This document shows positions 11,981-23,377 of a stretch of DNA of 64,000 bases, piece after piece. Positions within the stretch are counted from its first letter, which is position 1, and every line of letters begins with the position of its first letter. This DNA is from Isoetes taiwanensis (taxonomy: Eukaryota > Streptophyta > Lycopodiopsida > Isoetales > Isoetaceae). The translations under genes were made by a program, and so were the position numbers. Under the pieces are notes generated by a model. It saw only the letters and a list, made by a program, of their open reading frames with translations, ran no database searches and was not told the origin of the DNA. The stretch spans positions 184,001-248,000 of the forward strand of contig JAJEKV010000112.1 of assembly GCA_021234155.1 (NCBI GenBank), read 5' to 3'.

Positions 11981-13635
11981 GTATATTTTAACGTCCGCGG
12001 AGGCCAAACTTGACCTATGAGACGTTACATGCAGTACACAAAGCAGATAAAACCACACCAAAAAGACAAATGCTACTATACAATGTGTCCCTACTACTGG
12101 GATGAAAAAACCCCCACATGGGAGGAAAAACCCTGGTAGTAAGCTCTCAGATCCCTTGTCCTGTAAGGGATTCTCTGATGGTAGAGACTTGCAAAATGTA
12201 GGATGCGAGACGTGCAACCATTGGCGATGCCGACAATTAATCTGCGGTGCCGTGAGCATCTAAGATCAGCATGTGTTGCTTTCGGATATGCGTATATGCG
12301 GACACTCTTGCGAGAGCATGGTGCTCATCCTACTGTCGCATGTGGCAACACTGGCATATTCTCTCATGCCGGGGGATTCTCTGCCCTCCATCTGTAGTCC
12401 AACGACCTGTTTCAATTCTGAGATGATGGGACCCCGTCCTCACGGAGGCAATAGCTCTCGTTTCTTCATAGATATATCGCGCTTTCAGAAATCTTGGTAT
12501 GGGCCATGTTCGGTGTTAGATTAACTAGCGTGTGGTAGTTCTGTTTTAGGCTTTGCACAGTGGGTGCATCCCCGCAGTGGTGGCAAAGCGCATTCGACAG
12601 GTGCGCGCCTGTGCCCACGGGCATCGGCATAGCCCAATCTGGCGGTAGTCTATAGACCACGTTGTTGAACCACCCCGGAGCGGTGCTCACGCCATACCCT
12701 CTTCGGTCGTTGTGGCTCTTGTGCCAATAACAAAGCCCTGGGGAAGACGTTGTGCATCCATTTGGTGACCTTGTGGAAATATGCAAGATGTTTAAGATAG
12801 CGGAATGTTGCGAGAGGCGAACCCGGTCTCATATAGCAAAATCGATAAGGCACAGTATCCTTGATACCTAGGCTATATGTTAAGAAGGCCTTTTGCACCC
12901 TCTCTAGCTTATCCTGTGTGTTCTTGCTAATTCTTTGGACCCCGGACCTCTACCCCATACAACAATATTGGTTCAACGAGTGCTCAGAAAGGTGTGCTAC
13001 GTGCCCGATCACATAGGTCTATTCTCAGAAGCGGCTATTCTCGCATAGCATACGAGGGCTTTCCATCCTACTTGGCTGACCCGTCTTTCCACCAGTCATC
13101 CCATAACATGCTAGCGCAAAAGTCGATTCCGGATACTTGAAGGTCCTTACAACATCCGACCTTCCGTCCTCCATAATAGAGATCCGGGATATCATGTTTG
13201 CGAGGAGAGGGACTGCCGGGAGCTTAGTTTTCTGCGGAGTTCACCGTCATTCCCGTTGTGTCACGGAACCCCGAAGAGCGCCCAAATGCCGCCGAGATAC
13301 TCTCGGGCGTATGGGATAACAAGTCTACATCGTCCGCATAGAGCAATTGCCTTATATTGTATGCCCTCGATAGTCTGCCACCGCCCCCATGTTCTTGCAT
13401 CCGTGTCTCCAACTTGTCAATGTAGAGACCAAAAGAGTTGGAGATAACGGACATCCCCTGTTTAACCCTATGGTGCTAGAACTCTACCCGATCTAGTGCG
13501 TAATGCAAGATATATCCCATCATAGAGTCTATAGATGACATTTTGTAAGTCCGTGGGGCATGCAAATACTGCAAATGCTGCCACAAAGAAGTCCCCGAGG
13601 ACCGTGATCGCGGCGCCGCCTTGAAATCTACTTAA
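11950..13635 (-). mobile_element. Degraded LINE with (TTCC)n tail
   Basis: A minus-strand non-LTR retrotransposon remnant. From 5' to 3' on that strand: an RT fragment at 13,224-13,454 with FGLYIDKLE and LLYADDVDLLS (YADD catalytic box near 13,329-13,340), broken frames, a CHHCGDAPTV piece near 12,560-12,600 that looks like the first half of a LINE C-terminal zinc knuckle, the CCCC/GGGG hairpin at about 12,107-12,141, and the 3' end CCGCGGACGTTAAAATATAC plus TTCC repeats. The FGLYID...YADD spacing matches the LINE at 20-21.7 kb. Multiple frameshifts mean it is dead. The 5' end is truncated near 13.6 kb. Confidence 0.75.
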
Positions 13636-13679
13636 ACAGCACGATTACATGTCACGCCACAAGGCGCATTGTAGTAGCT

Positions 13680-13950
13680 TCCATAAAAGGAGAAGGGAAA
13701 AGAGCACGAAAAAATGGAAAGAAAAAGATAGGGAGAAAAGGAAGGAAAGGACACATGAGTAAAATGGAAAAAGGGGAAGAGGAAAAGGGTAGAGAGAAGG
13801 GAAGGGAAATGGGAAAGAGAAAGAAAAAAGAAAGGGGGAGGAAGAGGGGAGTGAAAAGGGACAGTGGGAATGGAAGAGGAAAAAGATGGGGAAAGGAGAA
13901 AATGGGAGGGAAAAATGACACGAAAAAAAGGGAAGAGAAAAAGGTGTGAA
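13680..13950 (+). repeat. Polypurine tract
   Basis: About 270 bases that are almost all A/G on the plus strand, with GGGAAA, GGAAAG and AGAAAA blocks but no fixed period. Long frames on the minus strand here (Phe/Ser/Pro/Leu only) result from the composition and are not genes. Confidence 0.8.
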
Positions 13951-15250
13951 TAATCACAATATGATGAATTCAATCCAATTTGTCATCAAACAAATATATC
14001 TAGTGCAATGCAATCATGAAGATATCAAGTTGGCTCTAGACGTTCTTAGGAATATTTATTTACTAAGCTATCCAGATCAGACAAGTTATCAAAATATTGA
14101 ATTCGGCACTGTAGCTATGGTATTGACTCTAATACTGTAGCACTGTTGACTCCAACTATTAATCACTTAGACACCTCCGATCAATACCGAAACTGCTTCT
14201 AACAAGCTCACAATGCACCGATTAATCTGATTCTCAGTTTGAATCCTTATATTCCCTCCAATCCTGTCGATTTGCTATCCATTCTTATCTTTCTATTTTC
14301 CTTCGATCTTTTGTGCCCAATTTTCATTCGTCCAGGTGTTTAATAAGAAAATGCAATGATTCCAATAATTTGTGATCACAATTTGGAATTTCACCTAGTT
14401 AAAATATCCATCTCCTTTATACTTTGTAGAATATGCATCACGATTTGTAGAACTCTAAATGGATACCCCTTTTTAGGCTAAAGTTCTCACAAAAGATAGA
14501 TAGTAGTTTTAACGTCACGCTGCCGACAATCCATGGAGATAATTCTCCAATATTGTTGCACAGGTTGGATGGCTTAAAAATGTATTGAAAAGTCTACTAG
14601 CCAAATAACTGAAGTTTGAAAGGAGTAGTTGCATATTCGGAGGACACCATACAACCCAACTTTTGCTTTTCAATTTATGAAAATAAAATGCCTTTGTGAG
14701 GTTATGCAAAAATTCAGTCACTGATTAGAGCGTACCTTGCATTGTAGAATTTCTTTGTTGATGTGATAAACTAGTCTTTGCAATGTTCACCAAAATAATC
14801 GGATTAACAGGTGGGACGAAGGGAAGTATGATAGGAAATATGAAAACTATTAAGGTTGCAACGCTGCGACAAAAAAAAAATACTGACCGAAGAAGCATCC
14901 AAGACCGATGAAAAGAGCCGGCTACATAAGAAGGGGCAAGTCGAAGATCAAGAAGGGGGAGATCGAACAGTATGAGGGCAGGGGAATTCTTTTAATTTCC
15001 CTGGCCGTCGATTTAAAAATATGGTGATTGAATGTGTGTTGATGAGTTTTTAGTGACATGGCATATGACGTGGACAAGCTAGAATTACAAAAATTATCTT
15101 GGGGGAGGGGGTGTTACGCAAGCTTGCTAAAGATATTATTGCCTAGGCCAAAAGATTTAGACCTTCAATTTCAAATGGTAATATATGTTTTCACCGCCAT
15201 AGAGAATATAAAATGTCGAATAGGAAATGCACAGTTTTTTTTAGAGTAAG
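13951..15250. other. Anonymous AT-rich DNA
   Basis: No gene is seen. A nine-A run occurs near 14,872, and a T-run of about 19 bases follows at 15,264-15,282, between two copies of TTTTAGAGTAAGAGT. Confidence 0.4.
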
Positions 15251-15336
15251 AGTAAGAGTAGATTTTTTTTTTTTTTTTTTTTAGAGTAAGAGTTTTTTTA
15301 TTCAGTAATTATAGAAATAACAACAAAAGAAATATA

Positions 15337-15792
15337 TAGTCAAGAGAATAGAATAGGTTTTTAGCCGTCCGGAGACCAATTGGCCTATGGGACCCAAACA
15401 AAAGAGAGCGACAAAGCGTATTCTTGTGGATTAAAAACCCCCATCAAGGGTTTTCGAGGGAAAACCTTAGCTTGATAATAAGTATCTCGGGCACGTTGTA
15501 CAATTGTATAGGACAGTTCAATACCGTCCCGGAGGACACAACTGAGTCCGTGCATCCATAACCTCCTGGAGGTATGACCCCAGCAAACCCACTGACGCCG
15601 TATTCAATAACTCATGCAATGGTTGGCCAGGCGCTAGTAACCGAACATACCGTTCTCGGATATGAACAAACGCTGGGCAGATCTGGAGGGCATGACATTC
15701 ATCCTCAATGGCGCCCTGGTGGCAGCACTGGCAAAGCCTTTGCTCTCGTGGTTCCCGAGCCCAACGTCCTGGAGAGAAGAGATCAAAAGAGT
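15337..15792 (-). mobile_element. LINE 3' fragment with zinc-knuckle coding remnant
   Basis: The minus strand encodes CCHQGAIEDECHALQICPAF (plus about 15,668-15,731). This is the C-terminal Cys/His motif of many LINE ORF2 proteins, where the ED.C/EH..L..CP core is typical. It is followed by 3' UTR with the AAACCCCC/GGTTTTCGAGG hairpin at 15,427-15,470, and ends CCGGACGGCTAAAAACC then TATTC units at 15,337-15,352. It is a 5'-truncated copy, the common outcome of target-primed reverse transcription. Confidence 0.8.
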
Positions 15793-15860
15793 AATCCCAA
15801 AATAAAGTATATAAAAACTAAGATATTTTCCATCTTATCCAAAATATTAGAAAGATAAAT

Positions 15861-16139
15861 GGGTGAAAGCATAGAGCTGGGGGGCATTTTCGTGCCAGTC
15901 AAGCACCCTCTAAGCACCCAGTCCTGGAAAAGTTATTTATTTTTATCGTTTTTTCTATAACTCCATTAAGGCTGAAATTTTGTATTCCAAGGCGTAATAT
16001 TAATGCGTTTTTGGGAAAAATATTAAAAAATAAAATAAAAATATTTTGCAAAAATACAAAGAAAATGTCCCAAAAAGCACCCACTAAGCACCATGTGTCG
16101 TTGACACAAAAAGTGTCCCCCACCTCCATGCTTTAACCC
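15861..16139. mobile_element. 279-bp TIR element (GGGT ends, AAAT target duplication)
   Basis: The left end GGGTGAAAGCATAGAGCTGG pairs with the right end read in reverse complement, GGGTTAAAGCATGGAGGTGG; the inverted repeats extend for about 35 bases. AAAT flanks both sides (15,857-15,860 and 16,140-16,143). The interior is non-coding and AT-rich, with repeated AAGCACC motifs. The reverse complement aligns along its whole length with the 280-bp element at 20,476. It is a non-autonomous DNA transposon. Confidence 0.85.
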
Positions 16140-16143
16140 AAAT

Positions 16144-17235
16144 AGATGAGTAGTGAAGAATTGCCATCAAGAAGACATCTTTGATAAGAGTATAAGTATC
16201 AGCGCATAAGCACCATATAAGTCTGAGAGGAAGAAGCTGTTACGAGTTTTGAAATCAAACTAGATAACTTGCTAAGGAGACCTGACAAAGCATAGAAACC
16301 ATGGGATAATATGAAACAAGCAAAAGATTAAAAAAAAAAAGTGAAGGAATATTAGCAAGGAAAGAAGGAAATGAAGTTGTCAAGAAGTGGGATCAGATAT
16401 TGGAGTGACAGGTTGCAACATTATCCAAGAAATGCAAAGTGGGAAATTTAAGCTGAGGATAAAAATTCTCATCAGTCCATCCACACTTCTCAATCAAGAA
16501 CATTGGATCATTCCTTGCAAAAAGGATCAGAAAGATACCATAGGCATCTGCAAGCTCCTTATTAACACAGTAAAGGTCCCTTATTCTTTCAAACTGCCTG
16601 TCAGTAAGGCGTGCATGCCATCTGACTAGAAAATAGAAAAAAGCAATTTACTTGATAAACCTTCTCACAAAAAGTACTCTTTCTGCCATTGGATTTTTTA
16701 CCATTTAGTTTGACTGCAATTTCCATGTCCACCTTTTCCAATCTTTTATCAAGAGTCATCTCATCATCTTGAAAAAGGTAGCCTCAATATTGATAAATTC
16801 TGTGCTTACCTTCTCATTGCTTTTACAAGACTCCAGATAATCTATCAGCAAAGAAATCAATATTAGAATCAGTGCAGATTAAGTTTGATTTGAATAATTG
16901 AAAGGAACCTTCAAAAATACCGTACTAGTCCCATTTTTTATCATATTTGTCACCAAATTCTTGTTTGTGAGTTGTAGCCAATATCAAATTCAAAATGGAG
17001 CTTAATCCAAGTAATAGAAAAAATTTTGCTACCATAAAGCACCCTATTTCTACTTTTCCATACATTCTACAAGGTCAGAAATATAATAGTGTTATTGAAA
17101 GAGTCATCATTTTGTATACTTCCCAAAATAGATTTATCATGAGCAAAATTGAATTCGGAATCAAACCAATGCCAGAAAAGAATAAGCTTAGGATAGAAAA
17201 AAAAATATTCCATGTTTTCCATCAGTCCACATCAA
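16144..17235. other. Anonymous DNA between two transposons
   Basis: No gene is recognised. It may include the 3' region of the L1-like LINE to the right, but no poly(A)/poly(T) marks its end. Confidence 0.35.
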
Positions 17236-17239
17236 AGGG

Positions 17240-19361
17240 GAAAGTAAGGTGAGATGGTAGGGTTCTTCTTACTAAGGGAGCAAAGGCTAAGAATACTATG
17301 ATTACCCATAATCCACGTAAAGTAACTTACTTTAGGTTGGCAGTAGGAGTTCCAAATATTAGAAAATAATTTTTGCGTATTATCATGAGAGAGACTCCAT
17401 TTGGTGGCCCTTTAGCAAGAGTGTCTAAATCGTTGAAAAAGTTGTAGATCTTCTTCACGACATAGCAACTTTTATTATTCAATTTCAAATCCAGAACAGC
17501 TGGACAACCATCCTTAGAAACTAGATTATAAATAAAGTTCTTGATATGAAGAAAGATAGCCTTATCATTAGAAGTACCAACAACCAATCTTCTTATAGCA
17601 GTCCAAGACATCCGTCTACCATTATTCCAAAGGTCTCCAATAATGGAGATACATTTAAAGGACCATTTTTTTTTATAAATTTTAGGATGTCTAATAGCTA
17701 TGCAATGATGATGATGATCCTTAAGCAAGGGATTCCAAAAAACTGGCATAGTTTGATGCAGCTTAGTCATAGAAGAGAACTCAAAGATAGGATGATTTAG
17801 ATTCCATGTATTGATTAAGTTTTCCATGACAGCAGAAGTGTTACCGTGTGGATGGATAATGTTGAAAACCGAGTTTGGCAATGAATGATCAATAGAGGGA
17901 TGATTAGCCACATGACCAGTAGTTAATAAAATAAGACAAATGCATGTCAGGGCACATAAAGGCTCTCCAAATATATTTGCCACCAAGAACACAGGCTTGG
18001 GCATAAAGATTCTTACAAGCAATGCTTACCATTCTTTTATTTTTAGTGACAGTATTCCAGTTGACCAGATGATTGTTACCCCAAATAAAGTTTCTAATAA
18101 TTCTCTCAATCTCATTATAAACAACCTTAGGGGCTTGCAGAAGAATAAAATATACATGAACTGGCAAGGACAGAATTTGCAATAATACTTCGCCCTGCAA
18201 AGATAAACCTTTGTAGTGATTTAACTTTTTTTCTAATTTTGTCAATTATAGGAGGCCAGAGACCTTTGAGATTGGGATCAAGAGAAATAGGCATTCCCAA
18301 AAGCTTAGAGGCAACATTTGATTTCAATATCTCAATACTAGCAATAGTGTTCTAGGTGGTGCCACCAATGATAACACCTTTCTGCAAGCTTAGGTAGACA
18401 CCAGAAGCATCAAAGAATTGGTTGAGAATATCCAAGAAGAAATCCACATTAGCATCATTGGCCTTAAGAAAATAGAAGTTGTCATCAGGATATTGAAAAA
18501 TAATAAGATAATTGACAAAATCAGACGACTTCAAATACTCAATATTACACTGGTTTGTATGATGGAGAACTGCTTTAGTAAGAAGCTTAGCAACAATTAA
18601 GAAGAGATATGGAGCTAAAGGACATTCTTCTCTCACACTACTTTGAAGAGGAAAAAAACTAGAGGGAGAGCCATAAATCAAAACATCAATATTGGCTCTA
18701 GAATTGAGACCAATAATGAGTTGTCTAAGCTTTAAAGGAAAATCAATTTTAGTCATAACAAAGTCCATAAAATTCCAAGAAATAGTGTCAAAGCTCTTTT
18801 AAAATTCAATTTAGAAAGAATACAATTCTGGCTACTAACTTTGCTCCAATGCAGCCCTTCCATGGCTGAAATATAATTGTCCAAGATGAATCTTTTGAAA
18901 AGAAAAGCTGATTGATTCAAACTTAAATTCGCTTGCAAGAAAGGCTTTACTCGCAGAGCTATGGTCTTAGCACAGATTTTATAAGATGCATTGTAGAGAG
19001 AAATAGGTCGTCAATCTAAGAAATGAGAAGGGAAGTCAAGTCTAGGGATAAGGGAAATCAAGCCACTTGAAATAGAGGTATGCAGATGATTAGTGGCCCA
19101 AAACCCCTTAACAAAAAACATGAAATCATCCTTTAAGATATCCCATAAATGAATGTAGAATTCTGGCGGAAGGTCATCTCGACCAGGAGACATTCCCTTG
19201 GAGAAGCTCTTAATAACAACGAAGGCTTCAGCCTTAGTAGGGATGGCAGCAACATTGCCATCCATCTGGCTTGGAGGTGGAGAAATATCATTGATCAAGG
19301 CACAGAACTTATCAACATTCACAAGAGCAGCAGAAGACTTGAATTGACAAGAGAAAATCAT
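17240..19361 (-). mobile_element. L1-like LINE, degraded RT and C-terminal region
   Basis: The minus strand carries a plant L1-type ORF2 in pieces. At 19,011-19,361 is FSKGMSPGRDDLPPEFY, the segment entering the RT domain, followed by SLIPRLD. At 18,352-18,768 are REECPLAPYLF (motif B) and FQYPDD (motif C, YPDD instead of the usual YADD). At 18,127-18,327 is KLLGMPISLD, and at 17,904-18,245 RNFIWGNNHLVNWNTV, the post-RT region. Near 17,270-17,420 ATKWSLS...FTWIMGN resembles the zf-RVT segment of plant LINEs. At least four frame changes and several stops show it is dead. No endonuclease domain is visible, so it is 5'-truncated at about 19.36 kb. Confidence 0.85.
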
Positions 19362-19600
19362 GATACAGTCCCATATGACAGTCCTTTTATGATAGTTCTC
19401 ATATGCTCAAAAAAGGTTCCATCTGTTTTAAATATTGTATTGGTTGGAGGACCATAGTTTATGGAGACAAGTCTTTTTAACGCCACATGTTTTGATGGCA
19501 TACACCTTGGAGCTAAATTAAAGTTTGATGTGATAAGGAAAAAAGACAAGGCCATATATTGGTGAACATACATAAGCTCCGAGTAATTTTACCCATGATT
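19358..19600 (+). repeat. Dispersed repeat R, copy 1
   Basis: CAGTCCCATATGACAGTCC, GTTTATGGAGACAAGTCTTTTTAA, TTGGAGCTAAATTAAAG and GACAAGGCCATA occur in the same order as in copy 3 at 21,752-21,965. The copy abuts the 5' end of the L1-like LINE. The family is unknown; there is no coding content. Confidence 0.7.
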
Positions 19601-19624
19601 GTTACAAGCCCGCAACAAAAGGAG

Positions 19625-19825
19625 ATTTATGACAATCCAATATGATAACGACAATCCCATATGCTAAAAAAAGGTTGCATCTGTTTTAGATAATGTCGTT
19701 ATGACAGTCCTATGGTAGTCCCATATGCGAAAAAAATGTTGCATCTGTTTTAGACATTGTATTGGTTGCAGAACCATACTTTATGGAGACCCAGTCTTTT
19801 TAAAGCCACGTATCCTCTTATGACA
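19625..19825 (+). repeat. Dispersed repeat R, copy 2 (partial, internally duplicated)
   Basis: It shares CCCATATGC, AAGGTTGCATCTGTTTTAGA and CTTTATGGAGACCCAGTCTTTTTAA with copies 1 and 3. The TTGCATCTGTTTTAGA phrase is itself duplicated with a period of about 95 bases. Confidence 0.65.
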
Positions 19826-19868
19826 GCCCTTATCTTCGTGGATGATAAAAACTCTATTCTATTCTATA
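19826..19868 (+). mobile_element. Retroelement 3' tail, CGTGGATGATAAAA(CTCTATT)
   Basis: CGTGGATGATAAAAACTC followed by TATTC units is the plus-strand equivalent of the LINE/SINE ends at 9.6, 11.95 and 15.34 kb. Only the terminal bases are recognisable. Confidence 0.5.
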
Positions 19869-19869
19869 T

Positions 19870-19994
<125 letters not shown>

Positions 19995-21754
19995 TAAATC
20001 GAGCTTCGTGAGACCCAAAAGGTCATGAAGCTAAATGTACATCCACGGATTTTAAACTTTGCAGTACTAGTTCACGATGGGTTTCTATTTTTAACATAAA
20101 AGTACCCATCTTCAAAGGCTCTATTTGCAATAAAGTAAAAAAATTCTGGAAATTTTCTTGACTGATCTCAAAATCATCGTGTATCTTCTGGTAATGAGGA
20201 CAATATAAAAAGACGGGTTCCTCATCTTCAATGTGTCCCATGTCACAAGAACAGGTTCGATCTTCTCTTGAAATCCCTTCCCAACGACCTGTCTCAACCC
20301 GCAACCGGTGAGAACCCAGTCTATATCGTGTACAATCACCTTCCTAAGCCATGGTTGCGCTCGTAAGTACTCTTGTTCCATATACACAAGCATGGGATTA
20401 ACCTCCATCAGGTAGAAATTCATCTTGGTCCCTTTTTCCCGCCACAACCTCTCAATTACCATAGATTGCACTATAGGGTCTACGCACGATATTGGGGGAC
20501 ACTTTTTTGGTCTGCGACACTGGGTGCTTGTGAGGTGCTTTAAAAACCATTTTCTTTGTATTTTGAAAAAAAAAATCAATTTTTTTTTTTAAATATTTTT
20601 CTCTAACACGCATTCATATTTCGCTTTAGAATATAAAATTTCAGACCAAACGGACTTATAAAAAAAAGATAAAAATAAACAAAGATATGTAAGTGGGGTG
20701 CTGATGCTATGCTTAACGGACGCGAAATTGCCCCCCCAGTTTCATGCGTAGGCCCTATATCCCTAACACGTGCATCAGAATCCGGCCAATCTTGTACATC
20801 CAACCCCCATTTGCTTGTCCACATTTTAACATCAGAGAACCATCCATTCTCAGAAGACATTTGCATTCCTATGTGTGGGAGCCTGTCATCGTCCAGGCTC
20901 TTAACCCGATTAATGTACGCAATTGTCTGGCACAAGGCCTCCGCCTCTAGTGGGAGCATTCCAACCTCTGACAAGATCATTGCATAAGGCACCTGTTTCT
21001 TGACTCCCAATTCCTCCAAAAAAACAACTTAAGAACCCTCTATTTTGCTCCAGAGCTTTCCGGAGATAGATGGCCCCCATATGGGAGATCCATAAAGCAC
21101 AACCGTTTGAACCAAAGTTCGAAAAAGCATTTTACGCAAGTGCCATGTTTGCAAGCCTGCCTTATGACATCTCCTCAGCATGCTATATAGTGTCGATTTA
21201 CCTCCTGCTACTCTCTTCATGATGCATTCCTTCCCACTGTAATTAGAGCTAACCTCTAAACCTAAATATTTGTATGTATCGACTGCCTCCAGTTTATCTG
21301 TCCCATAAAAGAAATCTGTTTTTGCCACAGTCCCAAAAATCATGCATTTTGATTTTGACATGTTTACCTTCATACTCTGATCATTGGAGAACAGCTCCAA
21401 GCTATCTAGATGTACTTGTAGGCCCATTGGATTTTTTGAAATAAGAACCACATCGTCAGCATACATCAATAACTGAATTAAGTGGTTAGCAAGAGGCGTC
21501 CCTGTTTGTCCTCTCATACGTATCCATTCTTCTAAAGAATCAATGTAAAGTCCAAAGAGCGTCGGTGATAAGGGGCACTCTTGTTTCACACCGATTGTAC
21601 TTTTGATTTCATCTGCAAGTTTTACTGAAACTTTTGCAATGACCTCTTCATACAGTTTTGCGACCGCACCCCGCAAGGATGCAGGGATACCTAATCGTTC
21701 CATTCTTTCCTGCAATCCCTCCCTTGGGACGGAATCAAATGCCTTTGTTAATAT
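19995..21754 (-). mobile_element. LINE, 5'-truncated, RT and zinc knuckle preserved
   Basis: The minus strand begins inside RT motif A (KAFDSVP near 21,728-21,748). It continues through VKQECPLSPTLFGLYID (motif B), LLMYADDVVLIS (YADD near 21,452-21,463) and YKYLGLEV, and runs to a C-terminal RTCSCDMGHIEDEEPVFLYC zinc knuckle near 20,195-20,260. The 3' end merges into the (TAA)n tract. Lesions are one in-frame TAA near 21,029, a frameshift near 20,300, and a 280-bp TIR element at 20,476-20,755. Removing that element with one TATA copy joins VRDI to VQSMVIERLW in frame. FGLYID/YADD link it to the 12-13.6 kb LINE. Confidence 0.85.
20476..20755. mobile_element. 280-bp TIR element inside the LINE (TATA target duplication)
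   Basis: The left end GGGTCTACGCACGATATTGG pairs with the right end in reverse complement, GGGCCTACGCATGAAACTGG. TATA flanks both sides (20,472-20,475 and 20,756-20,759). The interior aligns with the reverse complement of the 15,861 element, sharing CATTTTCTTTGTATTTT, GATAAAAATAAA, ACACTTTTT and AAAATTTCAG. The insertion is younger than the LINE. Confidence 0.88.
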
Positions 21755-21965
21755 GATAGTCCCATATGACAGTCCCATATGTTAAAAAACAGTTGTAATA
21801 TACTTTATGGAGACAAGTCCTTTTAAAGCCACATATTAGCAAGCTTGCTCATGCATCTTGGAGCTAAATTAAAGCTTGATGTGGTAAGAGAAAAAGACAA
21901 GGCCACATTGGTGAGCATACATAGGCTTGTAGTAATCTTACCCATGATTGTTAAAAGCCAATATA
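21752..21965 (+). repeat. Dispersed repeat R, copy 3
   Basis: It matches copy 1 (19,358-19,600) in order: CCCATATGACAGTCCCATATG, CTTTATGGAGACAAGTC, TTGGAGCTAAATTAAAG, GACAAGGCCA, GTGAGCATACATA and ACCCATGATTGTTA. It abuts the truncated 5' end of the LINE, as copy 1 abuts the other LINE. Confidence 0.75.
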
Positions 21966-22500
21966 CAGCTTGAGCTTTTTTTGTGGTGTTAGCCTTATAT
22001 TTAATTCCACCTTTGTATTGCTGCTAGCTTTGGTGATAAATGCATATTCCATCCATGTTCTTAATGTTGTGCTCAAGCATCACCTTTATGGGCAGTGAAT
22101 CTTATCATACTAATTAGAAATTTAGAACCATAATTTGCTACCCTGCAGATTGTTAGATACTATTTTGACTATATACATAAATGGACATTCCTAATACGGT
22201 TTAAAACTATCTAACAATGATTATGGTGCTAAATTTTTAATTGGCATTTCTGAGATGGAAACAGGGCGACGCGCGGAGCGCGGAACCCTATTGACATTAC
22301 TGTAATGTGGAATCAGAGGTATTCTGGGTAAAGTAATGATAGATTCATTAGAATAGGCGGAGATATAAAGTAAAAGGGGCAGAATGCATGTAAATAAGAG
22401 AGTTGTAGGAGTAAACCCGATGCTTGACCGGATAGGTACAAAAAAGGTTAGATTCTCGGTTTGAAACTTGCCACATGGCGTGATATGATTGGCGCATGGG
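21966..22500. other. Anonymous DNA
   Basis: No gene is seen. A GC-rich GGGCGACGCGCGGAGCGCGG patch at 22,265-22,284 stands out in AT-rich DNA. Confidence 0.4.
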
Positions 22501-22517
22501 TGGAATTACACCTACTT

Positions 22518-22628
22518 AGTTTTTACATATAAGAGAATGTCCTTTTGGGCAAGATTCTCGACGCTGGGAGGCCTGGGTGACACGTCCAGAATCTTGCCCA
22601 AAAGGGCATTCTCGTTACGTAAAGTAGA
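22518..22628. repeat. Long-stem hairpin (~40-bp arms)
   Basis: The left arm around GAATGTCCTTTTGGGCAAGA and the right arm around TCTTGCCCAAAAGGGCATTC are complementary with one mismatch over the central 24 bases. Pairing extends outward through TTACATATAAGA/CGTTACGTAA and inward through TCTCGACG/CGTCCAGA. The loop is about 20-25 bases. It could be a tiny foldback element or a small-RNA precursor. The sequence does not decide between these. Confidence 0.75.
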
Positions 22629-22747
22629 ATGTAAAGTAAAAGTGGAATGTCAACTAAATTGCAATTCATGGAAAGGAAACATACCACGTGGCCGTAGCTA
22701 GTAGCTAATTGATGGATATGGCAGAATTAAAGGTATCTTGCTTTTAC

Positions 22748-22942
22748 TGTTGAAAATAAGCCTCTGCATGTCCACGTATCCTACAGTCCTAGTCATCAAT
22801 CCAGTCATACATCATGAGTCGTGCCTCTTGGCACAGTCACGCCTCTCTGAGGCAAATATATGTGTGCTACGGTGAGGGCTTTTCTCACCACTCCATCTAT
22901 TCATATTCAGTCTTTTCTGCTGTATATCTCTGATTTTCTACA
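22748..22942 (+). repeat. 5' LTR of the copia-type element
   Basis: It begins TGTTG and ends CTACA; the opposite LTR begins TGTTG and ends TTACA. The two share the central block from CTCTGCATGTCCACGTATCC through GGCAAATATATGTGTGCTAC. Confidence 0.92.
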
Positions 22943-22955
22943 TGGTATCAGAGCC
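22943..22955 (+). other. Primer binding site (tRNA-iMet complement)
   Basis: TGGTATCAGAGCC follows the 5' LTR without a spacer and matches the established plant copia primer site complementary to the 3' end of initiator tRNA-Met. Confidence 0.92.
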
Positions 22956-22989
22956 TGCTGGCTATTGAAGATTCTGGAAGATTCTGGCT

Positions 22990-23144
22990 ATTTGTGCTAG
23001 TAGCGCCCTTTTAGGGAGCTCGCCCATGCTACACAAGTCCAGGGGCCTCGTGGCACAAGGGACATTAATGTATATTCTATTCTATTCTATTCTATTCTAT
23101 TCTATTCTATTCTATTCTATTCTATTCTATTCTATTCTATTCTA
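22990..23144 (+). mobile_element. SINE-like insertion with (TTCTA)n tail inside the copia element
   Basis: Between the primer site and gag, a block containing GCGCCCTTTTAGGGAGCTCG and CATGCTACACAAGTCCAGGGG ends in ATTAATGTATA plus about 14 TTCTA units (23,073-23,144). The GC-rich body and pentamer tail suggest a short retroposon. The B box is weak and no target duplication could be assigned, so the left end is approximate. Confidence 0.45.
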
Positions 23145-23377
23145 ATTGGAGCAGCGATTCAAGCCGTGAGCGCATCCTTTCAAGAACAAGAAATCATGGT
23201 TTGATATTATTAAAGCTTCTGATTTTTTTTAAGTTTTTTTGTTTGCCCAACCAGGCTACGGCTTGCTTGGCCTTTGTGCCAACGGCCTTGTCCTTGGTGA
23301 GTCTTGGTGGTTAACAATCTGAGTGGAGACTCTTTAAGCAAAGGATATAAAAGAGAAGAAGATATTCGTGGATATAT

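Noticed and set aside
13632-13973. Long minus-strand frames rich in Phe, Ser, Pro and Leu
   Set aside because: They are the translation of a polypurine tract; two overlapping frames are equally open and neither has protein-like diversity.
22265-22284. Second Helitron 3' end (GC-rich GCGCGGAGCGCG)
   Set aside because: No CTRR follows at the right spacing; the sequence reads CCCTATTG.
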